DNA of 64,000 bases, taken from positions 1-64,000 of the forward strand of contig WBMZ01011567.1 of the NCBI GenBank assembly GCA_013400975.1. Direction: 5' to 3'. Position 1 is the first letter of the stretch, and every line of letters starts with the position of its first letter. A program made the position numbers and the translations under genes. This document shows, in pieces, positions 1 to 12,262 of this stretch. The notes under the pieces were generated by a model that was given only the letters and a program-made list of their open reading frames with translations, was not told the DNA's origin and did not search any database. The DNA comes from Atrichornis clamosus. Lineage: Eukaryota; Chordata; Aves; Passeriformes; Menuridae.

Positions 1-620
1 GGCCGCCCGTCGGCCGAGGGAGCGCTGCCGCGGGGCACGGCGGGGCACGGCGTCTTCCGTGCGCTCCCCCGCCGCTCCGCCCCGCCCGCCGCTGACCGGG
101 GCGAGGGGGGGCTGCTCCGCTCCGCACCGCTCCGCTGCGCTCTGCACCGCACCGCGGGGTCAGCGCTGCGCCCGCCTGCCCTGGCGCGACCCGTCCCGGG
201 AAACTCCCGGTGAAGCCCGGGGTGTGTGCTGTGTGTGAGGTGTCAGTGTGTCACTGCCGCGCTTCAAACTTCCCAACCGCGGCGGTGAAACGAAACCTAG
301 AGGCGTCCCGGGAGGCTGCCCGGCCCGGCCCGGCCCCTGCCCCTGCCCCCGGACGGGCAGCGGGCACCGCACCCCTGCCCGCCCCTCTCACCCCGGCCGC
401 CGAGGCGGGGTGGGGCGGGGCAGGGGTAGGATCGCCCGAACCGCGGTTTAGGGTGGACTTTGTCCCGAGCGGGTCGGGCTTTCAAAGGGAAGCGGCCATT
501 AAGTGCTGCCCGCTCGCCCGCCCGCGGCAGCGCCCCCGTCTCGGCGGGGCCGCGCTCCCCCGGCCCCGCACCGGCACCGGCTCTGCCCCTGCCGTGTTTG
601 TAAGCGATGCATTCGAATTC
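1..620. promoter_or_regulatory. CpG island at left edge (candidate CHD7 promoter side)
   Basis: This stretch is very rich in G+C and CpG, with many GC-box-like runs, and changes to ordinary AT-rich sequence after about 620. It has no repeat signature and no convincing coding exon; open frames on both strands are low-complexity Pro/Arg/Gly/Ala products of the composition. The island is cut by the window edge. In mammals CHD7 lies downstream of RAB2A in the same orientation and starts from a CpG island with a non-coding first exon. Here that would put its 5' end left of RAB2A on the minus strand, so this island is a candidate. A minus-strand GGG|GTGAGA at 392/391 could serve as a splice donor, but that is weak. 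The CpG island call is firm; the CHD7 link is inference. Confidence 0.6.
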
Positions 621-3600
621 GTGATGCAAACCGAGACAAACTCATTCCATAAGTAAATTAGACAAATCCCACCCAAAAGTGATTACCAGTAGCACGCTTC
701 GCGGTCCTCCCCGCACTCCTCTGGAAACTAAATAAGCGTCTTAAAAGTATAAAGAGATTAAAGCGTAAACCCAGTGTAAAGATACTCGGCATTACAGGAA
801 TTTTCAGCGAGTCATTTGACGAGATAACTTTTTACCATCATTGTTTGTGGCAGGTTGGAGAAGGAAAAACAAAGTCATGTGCTCCTGAGCAGGGACACCC
901 TCCCCCTCCAGATCCCGCCGCTCCTTTTAGGGGGCTGTTTGCTGCACCCACACTCATATCGCTTCCATGGGAAAGAGAGAAGGAGTCCTCATGGGATCTC
1001 CCACATCTTTTCCTTTACACTCTTTCAACACACAGTTTGTAAGGTGGGAGTCATACCTGGACAACGTGGATGTCAAAAGCTTCTCTTGCTTCTTGCGTCG
1101 TGTGCTCCCTCAGTCCAGGCGTCCATGTCGATTCCACAGCCATGAGGGCCACTACAGCTGCAAAAATATTTCAGGCTTCTCCAGAGGAAGTTTGACACTC
1201 TTCCACATTGTGTCATTCATGTCTGGCCTACTGAATCTCCCTTGGGTTTAGGGGGAAAGCACCTTTTGGGAAAGGGACGGTTTGCGGTTGGAGAGGCATC
1301 ACCACCTCCCATGCAGTTGGGCCCGCGCAATCACGCAGACAGGGGCCAGCAGCTGGGGAGGTGTTGCTGTCCCATACTTTCAACTGAAAGACGTGGTGAA
1401 AAGCTGATAGCACGTGATGGCGCAGTAGAATGCATTCCCTGTTCTTCACCAAGGTCTTCCATGAAGTTAAAAATAGCAAGTGGAAATAGTATTAAAAAAA
1501 ACCCCAACACTTCAAAGCAGCACATGCTCCGAGTATACCTTCACTAAATTTGCACAGTTTATGATCGTTCTATGTTTAATTTGCATTTCTCTACTTTGTG
1601 AAGAAAAAAAAACCAACAAAACCAACAAACCTTTGCAGAGGTATTCTCCCAAGTTACTAAATCTAATCAGTTTCAGTTTGCTCTTGCAGTATGCTCACAG
1701 ACCAGAGAGAAAACAGCATAGAAACACTCACCCATAAGTCTGTTTTTCTGCGTGTATCAATTAACTGCGCCCCTCATCTGACAGCCAAGCACCCTGGTGT
1801 AGCATAAGCCTGCCTGGAACTCCCCTTGCTTTCAAAGATTTAAGTTCTCCAAGATTTAGGGGCGCGAGAAACTCATTCTGAGACCAACTGCCTGCAGCCT
1901 CACTGCTCCTTCTAGAACTTGTTTCAGTTTCTTGTTGAGCAGAAATCAGATTGCAAAGCTGCCGAGCATGAAAAGTGTTCAAAGAATATCATGGTGACAG
2001 AGTGCGACAACCAAAGAAGTGCAGCACTTCTTTAAAAAAATAAGTATATTAGCATGGCAGCAGCAGTGAGGGGGCACATGGATAGGTACTTAGTTAAATG
2101 TTTGTTCCAAGGGGGAAAAAAATGCCCCAGTCTCTAGTGCACGCCTCTTGCAGAAGGCACAGAACCAGCTCCTCGGGTCCCATAAATCATCCTCAGGCCG
2201 TGGCCTGTGAAATCAGCTGGCTTACTACTCAGGTCATAAAAATGTGCAGGGAGTCTCCCAACGCTTTCCAGCATTAGAAGAACCAGAGTTTGCAAATAGC
2301 ACTTTCACAGAACTGGGAGAATTACAGCCCACTCTCTAACTCCTCAACAGGAAATAGGGAGTAAGGAAAAGTGCTGCACCAGTTTCACAACCCCAAGGTG
2401 GGACACCGCCAAGGCATGGCACGAGTTCACACACATGCACACCTGATGGTAATACCAGGCATGGACAAAATTGTGCAGCTGCTATGGAGGAAAAGTTTTT
2501 TAAACTTTAACGTGTGCTTCAGCCAGTCCCCAAAGAGAAAGCTGTAACTCCACAAGTTAACAACAAGGCAGCTTCACAAGAGAGTGAGGAAACAGCAACA
2601 TGGCAGTCTTCATGATTAACCTTATTGGTAACAGCTTATTAAAATACCCAAGAGATGACAGGGATGAAAATTCACTTGTAGCCAACCACCCAACCCTTTG
2701 TGTGCTGTTGGGAAGAAGTAATCCATCTGATGTAGGCAGCCATTTGGCTCACAGATTAGAAAGAATTTGCATTAATGGCTGAGAATTTCAACAGCAGTTG
2801 CAGAGCAAGGGTATGTGTACCAACAAAACCCCAGCGAATTGCTACACTTTACCTAACTAGGTAAACTCTCAAGCTGGGGATAGTTTGTACAAAGCTGAGC
2901 AAGTCACTGTGTATGACAGGCGTAGTTAACGCAGAGATAAGTTAATGTACTCCGTAAGAAGTGCAGCACTGAGATTACCAGCCAGCATTTAAATCTGTTT
3001 TAAAATATCAGAATTACAAAATGCAAATGATTTAGCATCACATGAAAATACAAAGGCAGGTTACTTATTCAGTAGACTTTGAAGCACCAGCATCTGTTTT
3101 AACAGCCAGGTACAGCGAAATGTGATCTTAAGATCTAGACATTGTCACTTCCGCAGGCAGCAGGTGACACCTCACAAGTCGTGAGTCCCCAGACAAGCTG
3201 TGCACAGGGAGGCCTTCAGGCTACAAGGCCCAAGCAGTCTGTGCCTCATTCCTGACAACCCAGTCCAGGTATTAAGCTCGTTTGAGAGCTGCTGAAGGCT
3301 GTGCACAGAGAGCTCAGCACAGCCCACCCTGCTGGAGAACAGTTCTGTCAAGCACATCTGGTTCCTCACCTGCTCAGCACTGTGACGGTCCAAGCCATGC
3401 ATCAGTTCCGACAGAAAGTACTTGTGCTGGTGCCATGCCCTCCAGGTGGCTCCTTCTAAAAGGCTTTTTTGCTTTGGTGAAGGAACTGGCAGCTTCTGAG
3501 GAAATTCTGTGCAGATGTACCCAAAACTCAACAACTTCTCCTCTCACAGCCTTGCTTTTACTTTTATTTGTGCAAGGAGAGATGTGAAAATGCACAGGGA

Positions 3601-6030
3601 GCTCAAGCTTGTGTCTTCTCAGCACTTCAGGCTCAGTATTCACGATGCCATTTCACAGCCTCAGACCAGCTAAGGCATCATGTTTTGTCCCATGACTGCT
3701 GGGAAGTGGTTCCAAAATCACACGACCCTGACACATACATTTTATTAATCTCTGAACACTGTTTCAGGCAAATGAAGTGAAAAAGATAAATGGTTTCTTT
3801 TGCTTTCATAAGTGAAAGTTTTACTCAAAGTTTCTCAAAATTTAACAGCAATGGAAGCACAGGAGACTGAGAGTGTGTAGTAGCCAACAGGGCACAGATG
3901 AAAATGATATGCCACAAGATGAAGGAAAACAATATTATTTTTTCTGAAGAAATCGTTCACCAACCCACAGCATGCTGAAATACCAAGAGCATGTGGATTT
4001 TGGTAAGTACCAGGAAGCAGCAGACTCATATCAGAAAGAAGAACTTTAACGACTTCAGCTGAAGAGCTGAAAGTGCTGGAAATATAAGTGCTACAAGGAG
4101 CCACCCTGTGGCACCAGAAAGCTAAGGGAACAGAGGGCAAGCCAGGATAGACACTTGTGTGGGTTGATTGGTTTGTTTTTTTCTGAAACTCAAGCCAGCC
4201 AGAGTGACAAAAGCTGGAACTGGCCCAAAGAGCCACTTCAGTGGCAAGGAGCTCCTTACCTGAGGAACTGAACCAGAAAAGCAGAGGGGCAGCAAGCTCC
4301 AGCAGCTCTGGTGGTCCACATGCCACTCACCTGCGAGGCCTTACGGGGCAAAGCTCTCTGAGGGACATCAGCATTCCCCATTTCCTTGCTCTTGGGAATC
4401 AAACAACAAGAAGATAATACTACTCCCAAAATTAATTATTTTATGTGTAAGTGTTTTGATACAGCAGTATCTCTTGGAGCAAGGATAATAACATGTGGCT
4501 CTCTCAAGGCTAACTTAAGGACATAACCAAAGACCTTTAGGGGGGGATATTTGAAAATGCCCTCTGACACAGCACACCGTGACTCGTCACTGTGTGGGTG
4601 CACACGCAGTTGTAGGCAGTTGTAGGACTGCACTGTCCCCCTCCAGTGCCTCCAAAATGCTGCCCAGGTACTGCCACTTATCTGTGACGATCCGGACAGC
4701 TGGAAGGCAGCACCGACCGGAGTGCCAGCGGCCAGAGGTGACAAACAACTCGCGGTCCCTCCCAAGGAGACTCACCGCTTAGTTTGCTGCGGTACAAGGC
4801 AGGATCACTTGGCTTTCCACCTAAATTCTCATTTAACAGGCCAGTGCCCGGCTGCTCACCTCAGACCCCTGGTTCCCACTACTACGGGAGACAAGACGAG
4901 GCCACCTCTTTAATCAGGAGCAGTAGTGAGATCTTATAAAAATGGAGCAACGCTGCAGAACTGACCTACTCCACATCATCACTGCTCGTGAGGACGTTTG
5001 CTCTTGGACCATGACATGAACTGACAGCTTCACGGTCGGTTTTGTTTTCACCGTGCAGGAGCAGCATTAAGGACTCCCATTTCCATCTTTGACGGCTCAG
5101 CAGAACGTGCCTCTTCTTATATGGAGAGACACAGCTCTCGCAGCGCTGGCAATTCTGACCTTTGTCCTTAATAAATGGAAAGCATCATATCTAAGAATGA
5201 AGTCACACACCCGCCGAAAGTATCAGCTGACATAGAAATACGGCAACTCATCTGCTTAGCAACACGGGCTGCCACCAACATCACTTCCTTCTTAAATACA
5301 AAGTTCAGTTCGCGGGCTCCACCCTGACTCAGAGCCGCCTGTAAAATTGGATCTGACTCGCTGAGAGGTCACGTCTCCTCGCTGTGAGCAGGACTTTCCA
5401 CAGCAGCTATATTTCACTGGAACTTCCCAACGCATGGGCAGGGAGGGAGGAAGGGAGGGAGGAAACGCCACTGCAGTCCCAGAGTTCACCTGCCGAGGAG
5501 GCAAGGCACTGACTTTCACACTTCCAGTCGGCTGTCCTTCCAGACAGGCTTCTCAGAGCAGGTACTGAGTAACTTGTTCCTTCTGTGGACTGGGGAGCAA
5601 GAGTGATTTCTCAGAATTATTTCCTGGGTTTGCACACGCAAGGAGCACTCAGGTGTGACATTCTCAGATACAGTGAGATACACCTATAGATGTTGTCATT
5701 GCTTGTTTTGAAATGGGAGGCAATGTAAAACTCATGGCCAACAAACACGTATAATATCCTTGAAAAATACTTATAAACTTGCTATTTTTGCTACTTACCT
5801 TCATAGAGAAAAAGATGTGTTTAAAACTGTTCTGTTTTACAACCTTTTTTTTTTCCTAAATGCTTCATAAGTCTGCAAGTCTACAACAATTTAAAAAATC
5901 CATTTACTTATATAGTTAAGTTAAATGTGGTTTCCCTCTGATTTGTCTTCTATTCTGAAAGAGGATCAACTAATAGGATGATACCGTTTTCTCATTAAAC
6001 TCAGGTTCACTCCCCTCCCCACTTGGTAAA
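621..6030. other. Gene-free intergenic stretch
   Basis: I see no supportable exon, RNA gene or well-preserved mobile element here. Open frames on either strand are short and overlap antisense, and none matches a family I recognise. The only low-complexity feature of note is a purine-rich (GGGA/GGAA)n tract at about 5438-5464. If the left-edge island is the CHD7 promoter, this is its upstream flank. Confidence 0.5.
5438..5464 (+). repeat. Purine-rich GGGAGG/GGAA simple repeat
   Basis: A short run of GGGAGGGAGG and AAGGGAGGGAGG units gives an all-purine plus strand. Several G-triplets are close together, so a G-quadruplex is possible. No gene context suggests a function. Confidence 0.6.
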
Positions 6031-6034
6031 CTTG

Positions 6035-6695
6035 TAGGAACGGGGTTGAGAGGGATCTGAAGAGACCATCTGGTCCCCTCTCGCCGCACAAAGATAGGAT
6101 GAAGTAGCCCCAGACAATCCCCAACAGATGTTTGTCTAACCTGTTCTTAGAAACCCTCTGCGAAGCAGAGACCCGAACTTCCTAAGTAGCTTGTGCTGGT
6201 ATTTCACCAGCATTCAAAAACACTTGAGCAAACCTCTTTTAACCTTTTATACATTGGAAAATTTATCTGATTCCCTCTAAAAATTATTTTTCAGGCTCAG
6301 TAGTCTCCCTTCCTTCACCATTTCCTTTTATATTCTACATCTCTTATTTGCTTTCTCGCCACGTCCTGTACTTTATTTTTCAGCACAGAACATGAAACCA
6401 AGGGCAACGTGGCAGTTGGGGCCTTACTGGCACTCAGTGGAATCATCTTTACATGGTTCTTGATGACTTACATATGCCACCTATTGATAAATCCTGAGAG
6501 CATTTCGAGGAGCATTGCACTGTCCACTGCTATTTTGTTAGTGGTGCTCTACAAACTCCCTATAACCATCTACCTTGACTTCTTCACGAAACTGATGATT
6601 TATTTTTCTTTTGCATATATGAAGTTCATTTTGATTTCTGTACTGATCATCTACAGCAGTCACCACCCTCCCAGCTTGGTGTAATTGAGACGTTT
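6035..6695 (-). mobile_element. Ancient, degraded CR1 LINE fragment
   Basis: The plus strand resembles the reverse complement of an old CR1 3' region. It has a 'gagggatctgaagagaccat' boundary, a 'ctaacctgttcttagaaa' block, and further on a stretch resembling the CR1 segment around 'attgcactgt'. Divergence is high and the far boundary is uncertain. A 91-codon open frame at 6409-6684 (+) lies inside; it is hydrophobic and probably a chance frame through the antisense of the LINE. The 6035-6260 part is more secure than the 6380-6695 part. Confidence 0.55.
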
Positions 6696-7340
6696 CATAA
6701 ATGTGCCCTGCATTACATCAATCCAGATTATTCTCTGTGTTTTCTTACACCAGATTTACCACAGTGCTATCCTGGTGCCTTAGAGCAGAGTGATTTGCAA
6801 CATCTCTTCTGTCTCTTTCCTTCTCTATCTTGTCCTTTCTTTCTCCAGAAGGGCATGCCTGGAAAATTTGGTTTCAGAAGGATACAGGGACATACATAAA
6901 ATCACTGTATGTTTATATAGAGAAGAAAGTAAAATAAATTGTTCCTTCCACTATTTCAGACCCAGCCCTGAGAAAACAGTCTCATACATAGTTAAGTAGA
7001 GAAAGTAGTCTCATACATACTTACGTTTAAAGCTTATGGGAAAGTTTTGCTGCGACAGAGTAGCAAAGGTGCCAGCCCTGGTCCTTATTTCACTGACACC
7101 AAACACTTTTAGGGCCAAAATCTAAATATGTTATGGAAAAACCATAGGACAAGGTTATTAATTATTAATTATTGTGGATACTAGGACATTTAAAAAGTAT
7201 GAGATACATTCAGCAAACATGTTAAGGGCTTAAACTTACTTGTATGATCTTCACAGTTCCTCACAGTCCAGCCAAACCTGTATCCTTTGTGGAGCACTTC
7301 ATTGCAAGAAAAGAAACAACTCAGTGGGTAGGTAGAGTTT
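6696..7340. other. Gene-free spacer between two CR1 copies
   Basis: AT-rich unique sequence with a short TTAATTA-rich patch near 7160. No exon, RNA gene or repeat is recognised. Confidence 0.45.
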
Positions 7341-7556
7341 GATAGTAGAACCAATTAATAGTTTGGGTTGGAAGGGACCTTTAAAGGCCATCTAATCCAA
7401 CCACCCTGAAATGTCCAGGGACATCTTCACCTCGGCCAGGTTGCTCAGAGCCCCGTCCAAACTGGCCTTGAATGTTTCCAGGGATGGGGGGCATCGGCCA
7501 CCTCTCTGGGCAACCTCTTTGAGTGCTTCACCACCTTCACTGTAAAAAACCTTCCA
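7341..7556 (-). mobile_element. CR1 LINE 3' fragment
   Basis: The plus strand reads as the reverse complement of a typical avian CR1 3' end: 'gtttgggttggaagggacct' followed by the 'catctaatccaacc', 'ggttgctcagagccccgtcc' and 'ggccttgaatgtttccaggg' blocks. The element is therefore on the minus strand with its 3' end at the low coordinate. It is 5'-truncated to about 0.2 kb, as is usual for CR1. Divergence is moderate. Confidence 0.9.
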
Positions 7557-10500
7557 ATCATCTAAGCGTTTAAAGCATACACCATTAATTGAACCTTAAA
7601 AATATTAAAACTGAATTTAACAAAATGTACCCTGACAATACCAACTGCTAAAGGAAGATAAAGGAACACCTCACTTCATGCTTACACTTCATAGGAGACA
7701 CGTAAGATCTGATTCCATGAGATGCTGTGTACTTGTCACTGATGCTGACACAATTTGAAAGCAGAGGTGTTCTTTGACATGCCAAACATGAAGAAATAAA
7801 TCTAGAGCCACAGGTCAGGGTTAAAAGCACCACCACCACCACCAGATGACAACTCATTTTGTATCCCTCCGTTCTGCACGTCTTCTGCTTTTGTCTTGCG
7901 TAAATACCTAAAATTTGTCTTATCCTTAAAGAGGAAAGCCTTGGCTCTGCAGCGCTGAGGGAACTCCCCTGAAAACCTGCCAGAAACTCACCTCTCCTGT
8001 GCACAAGTTTGTTTATACTTCGGATATTACAAGCAACTTACACAATCACTATATTTACTGGTACACTCTGGACAGATGAACAGAACCTGCTTGTTTCAGT
8101 TAAGGCAGAAAGACCTTGTGTCCTCATCCTGTGGTGGCTGAGAAGGGAGGGGACACGGGGAGCACCTGTAAGGCCACAGGTCACCCTCCACAGGCTGCCC
8201 ACTTGTGCAGCGCTGCACGGGACAGCACAGCCTTTCAGCAATGGACCTGTCGTTTCCTCTCTTAGAGAACACAGGCCAGAACATGCCGTATTTTTCGCAC
8301 CGAGAGCACAGATTATATCACGGCTTCCAAGGCAGCAGGTTTTTACCTGAAGCTTGTCTATAACTTAACAGAAAAGCTGCAGAGTAGTTGCTAAAACATA
8401 AAGATAACAGATGCAGCGCTGGCACTACCATTCATCTTTGGTGTAGCAGGTTACTAACGTGACTTTTGAGTCAGAACACTGCACATGCTGTCAGGCTTTT
8501 TTATTTATTAAATAACATACCACACACCATGTCCACCTTGCAATCTGCAGCGAAATAAGAAATGCTGACATGGTAGCTAAAAAGCCCAAATGTGATGGCA
8601 GTCATATTGGTGCCAACTTCTTGGAAACCAAGTTTAATGATGCATAAAAGCTGCTTGCTTTCTTCAGAGGTGGGCTTAGTTTCTTAAATTATATTTGCTG
8701 TTGTACAACCACCAGAAATTGACGTACTACATTATATACAACAAAACTCCCCAGAACATTAACAAATCAACTTAAGTAAAGGCAGAGATTCTAATATCTC
8801 AGTCAAGGGAGTACAACTCTCTTTGTTTCATAGCTTAGTCTGAATGGCAGGCAGTTCTCAGGGCCTGGATGACAGGGAATTGCAGCAGGATGAAGGGAGG
8901 AGCAGGAAAAGGCCCACTTCCACCTGGAGTTCTTTTTATAAGCCTCCCTGCCACTAAACAGGCAATCCCAGTGCTTACAAGGATTGCCCCATGGGAACCT
9001 TGCTGACAAAGGCCCAAATACACAGTTTATTCTTGATCCTGAAAAAAACCAAAAGGAGAGCCTTCAGAGAAATAAGGAGAGGGATCATCTGCTCAGTTCA
9101 ATATGCTGGAAAGACCTTTTTTTTTGCCACTATTCTCCACAGAGATTTAAGGCTAGCAAGACACAGATTCCCAAATTGAAGGAGCAACAGCAGTTATTGT
9201 AATAAAAGGATCAGTGTACCTGGGGCTTGGATTTTTTCAAGCAGAAAATATTAATAGAACTTCTCCAGCTCCGAAGACAGCAGCACATCTAAAACTATGC
9301 TGTCGTAGGCCTTCCGTACATGTTTATACAAAGGCACAACGGTATTGTAAGGGTTATCATCAAAGCCAGTAAGTCCTTCAACCCTCCTACCAATCCCTAG
9401 AAACAATCTTCTGAAAAACAGAGATACCACTACACACACACACACAACTGAAAAAATTACAGGCAATACGTGTTTTTAAACCCTCCCTGTTCTTTCCCCT
9501 ACTCTAAATGCTATAAAATCCCAGCAGCTTAAACTGTTCTAAGAATTTAAAACCTATCATTCACCACAAATCATAAGTTTTGCTACACATTTTTTCACCT
9601 CCTTTAAAAATGAAAACCCAGACCCAGCTTTTAGCAGAAGTGAGACTATTGCTTCACCATGATTAGATATAAGCAAGGGAAAACAAACAAGGCAGCACTG
9701 GGGCCTAGAGTTGTCAGAATTCGTTCCACACACAGCTCTTTACTGGGCACCTCTCAGGACCAGCACACGTGGTAGTTTTTGCAAGATCATGGCCTTGTTT
9801 TAGTATAACACAATCAAGATAATTTTTACAAGGTCAGAAAGTTGGAATAAGAGGAAACAAAATCCAGGCCAGTTGTGTCTGGAATCAATTAGGCTTATGT
9901 GCTTTTCAGATGCTGCTTGTCTTTCTATTAAATAGTATTTCAATGCATACTTTCTATTAGTATGTACATATGCATTGCATACAATATGTTTCTCCATTTA
10001 TTTAAACCCACCTAAACTAGGGATGTCAGGAGGTCAAAAAAAGAAGAGACGCTCATCTGTGAGTGCTGAAATCGTTTCTCTTTGCATTTACAGTTTAGTG
10101 ATCTGCCTCCTCAATCACAAACTGCTCAGAAGGGCCAAATGTCCAGGCATGTCTCTGATGTACTCTACCTGTCCAAAAAACAAATTAAAACTGAAGCAGT
10201 TGATCAGGTAAATACCAGCTGTGCCCACTGTCAACTTTTAAGCACTTTGTTGAGTTGTAAGGTTTAGAGAAAAAAAACCCCTGTTATTTTACCTTTGCAA
10301 GATAAAACTTTACTGACTAAGCGTCGCATTTAGTACTGAATCATCCACAGAAGACTTTAGTTAAGGAAAAGTTGACTTTATGAGGAATTTCAATTTTCTC
10401 TACATGAAGCCAGTCTAACACTAAAGGCAGTATAAGTACAGAAGGCATGTCCAGGGGCACACAATCCAGAGTGATTATTGCTGCATTCGCAAGTAAAACA

Positions 10501-10830
10501 GGTAACAGTAAGAGTATTTATTTGTTGGTCATGTTATAAAAAAATTTACAGATTTAAAAGTTCAATTGTCTAACCACCTAAATATCAAAATATTTACTTT
10601 CAAGGCTTCTTTTCTCACAATCATTTTGCCAAGTACAAAAATAAAGTGAAAGAAATTGGTCTTCCTCCACTGCAGCAACTTCTTAAAGTAAAAGTTGAAA
10701 TTCTTTTGGAGATAGCACTATAAATAATAATATGCAGTGAAAGAAGTTAAACCCATCGGTTTTCCTATTATTTTTCTAAGCAGAACAGCTATGTTTACAG
10801 TAATTAGCCAGCCTCAAAGCCGGCTCGGTA
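7557..10830. other. Gene-free intergenic stretch
   Basis: Mostly AT-rich unique sequence. It contains a (CAC)n patch at about 7828-7843 and a short (AC)n tract at 9432-9446. No exon, RNA gene or further mobile element could be supported. Open frames are short and unlike any family I know. Confidence 0.45.
9432..9446 (+). repeat. (AC)n microsatellite
   Basis: A short uninterrupted run of about seven AC units in intergenic sequence. Confidence 0.75.
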
Positions 10831-12262
10831 CCACAACACACGGGTCAGCAACGCTCCAGCTGGAGCTGGGTCAGAGGAGGAACTCGGGGACGAGCTCCAG
10901 GCAGATTCTGCAGGGTCAGGGAGGGGCGACAGGCCGGGCTGCCCTTGGAGTGGCCACAAAAAACCCGGTCGCAGGGAACGATTTTCCTGCTGCAGTCACC
11001 CCTCCCACGTCTCCGTGCAGTCCCACAGTGGTGCGGCTCCACACGCGGGCGGCCAGGGGAGGACGCGGCCGCCTGCAAGGGCGCAGGTCGAGTAGGCAAA
11101 CGCATCCCGGAGGGAAGCCCCGGGTGGGCTGGACAAGCAGCCTGGCTTCCGCACGGCCATTGTTCTTCCCGGGAACGGGACCCCGCTCATCCCGCGTCCC
11201 TGTCCGCGGTGCGGAGCGGGCTCCCCGCGCCTGTGCGCGCTCCCGCTCCGGTAGGGCATCGCTGCTTTGAAGGGTCCCGCTGCTTCGCGGCTGTGGGCTC
11301 TGCGTCACAGTGGAGCAGGAGCACCATGTCCCCTCTCTCCCGAGGGGCCCCGCTCATACAGCCCCTCCCGCCGCCGTTCCGTGTTCCCACGGACACTCCC
11401 GGGAGCCCCAAGACACCGCGGGACAGCTCCGCAGGATCCCGGCCGGGATGGGGAGGGGGCCCGAGCCGCGCACCCCTCGCAGGGCCTCCGGGAAGAGCAA
11501 GCAGCTGGTGCCCGCCACCTCCCGGGGCGGCGGAGGGAGCCCCGCAGGGATGGCGGGACCGGCCCCGCCACCGCCACCCGCTACCTGCGCCCCTTCCCCC
11601 CTCGGGTCGGAAGTTGCCGCGGCGAGGGACCAGCACCATCCGCCGGGAGAGGGCTCCGAGGGAGCCACCGGCACGGCACGGTCCTCAGCCTCCTCCCAAG
11701 GGGAACCCCGTCCCTCCCCCTCCCGCGGCGACAGCGCGGCCACCCCCGCGCCGCGACGTCAACCCGGACGGGCTTTCCTGCCCCCGGCGGCGCCCGCCCG
11801 CCGCCATCGGTCACCCGCACCGCGGCCCGTGTGCTGAGCCCCGTCGGGGCCGCGCTCCGTGGGGGCCGCCGTGTGCCGTGCCCGTCGCCACCTCCGCGCC
11901 CCCCCGTACAGGCAAAGCTGCACCCGTTTAAGCTAAGCCCCCTGTAGACGTATTTATTTCGGTTTAATAGGTGTTTATGGTATGTTAGCCCGGACCTGTT
12001 CCTAATCAATCCGAGCTTAATCAAAATAACGCAGATTTATACCGGCCCCAGTGCCAACAGAGCAGGTGTTATCTCGCACACGTGGCTAAGCCGGCGGTGG
12101 GGTGGCCGGGGAGTGACAGCCCCTGGTTCCCGGCCCAGCTGGTCGGGGCGCTTGGCCGGCGGGAGGGCGATGGCTCTGCCCGGCCAGAGCTGCTTTGCCC
12201 TCCTCCCTCCCTGCCGGACCGACCGCTGCCGCGATGGCCGGAGCCAAAGCATATGAAGCACA
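10830..12262. promoter_or_regulatory. Isolated intergenic CpG island
   Basis: A roughly 1.4 kb block dense in CpG and G+C, flanked on both sides by AT-rich DNA. It lies about 6 kb beyond the probable RAB2A 3' end and about 10 kb from the left-edge island. It carries a CRE-like TGACGTC (minus strand, 11756-11762), a CACGTG E-box (12079-12084) and GC boxes. Long open frames on both strands, up to 328 codons, are Pro/Arg/Gly-rich and overlap each other, as expected from composition. Candidate roles are an alternative or main CHD7 promoter, a promoter of an unannotated non-coding RNA, or a developmental enhancer island. No exon can be proven. Confidence 0.7.
11930..12078. promoter_or_regulatory. 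AT-rich core inside the CpG island, homeodomain-like motifs
   Basis: About 150 bp of AT-rich, non-repetitive sequence sits abruptly inside the GC-rich island. It contains forkhead-like TGTTTAT, 'ctaatcaatcc' and 'cttaatcaaaataac', which are TAATC/TAATCAA-type homeodomain and PBX-like sites. The composition switch and motif cluster resemble a conserved regulatory core. This is inferred from pattern only; conservation was not tested. Confidence 0.35.

Noticed and set aside
297..656. Open frames on both strands in the left-edge CpG island
   Set aside because: Mutually overlapping, Pro/Ala/Arg/Gly-rich and without a recognisable domain.
4100..4326. Longer minus-strand open frame in the 3.8-4.3 kb region
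   Set aside because: The predicted 163-residue product has no recognisable domain or splice context, and a second frame overlaps it.
11314..11340. REST/NRSE-like half site (GAGCACCATG) in the CpG island
   Set aside because: Only the left half resembles the consensus; the right half (GGACAGC) is absent.
10945..11931. 328-codon open frame on the plus strand in the intergenic CpG island
   Set aside because: It is Pro/Arg/Gly-rich, overlaps similarly long frames on the other strand and other phases, and matches no known family. GC-rich DNA lacks stop codons by composition.
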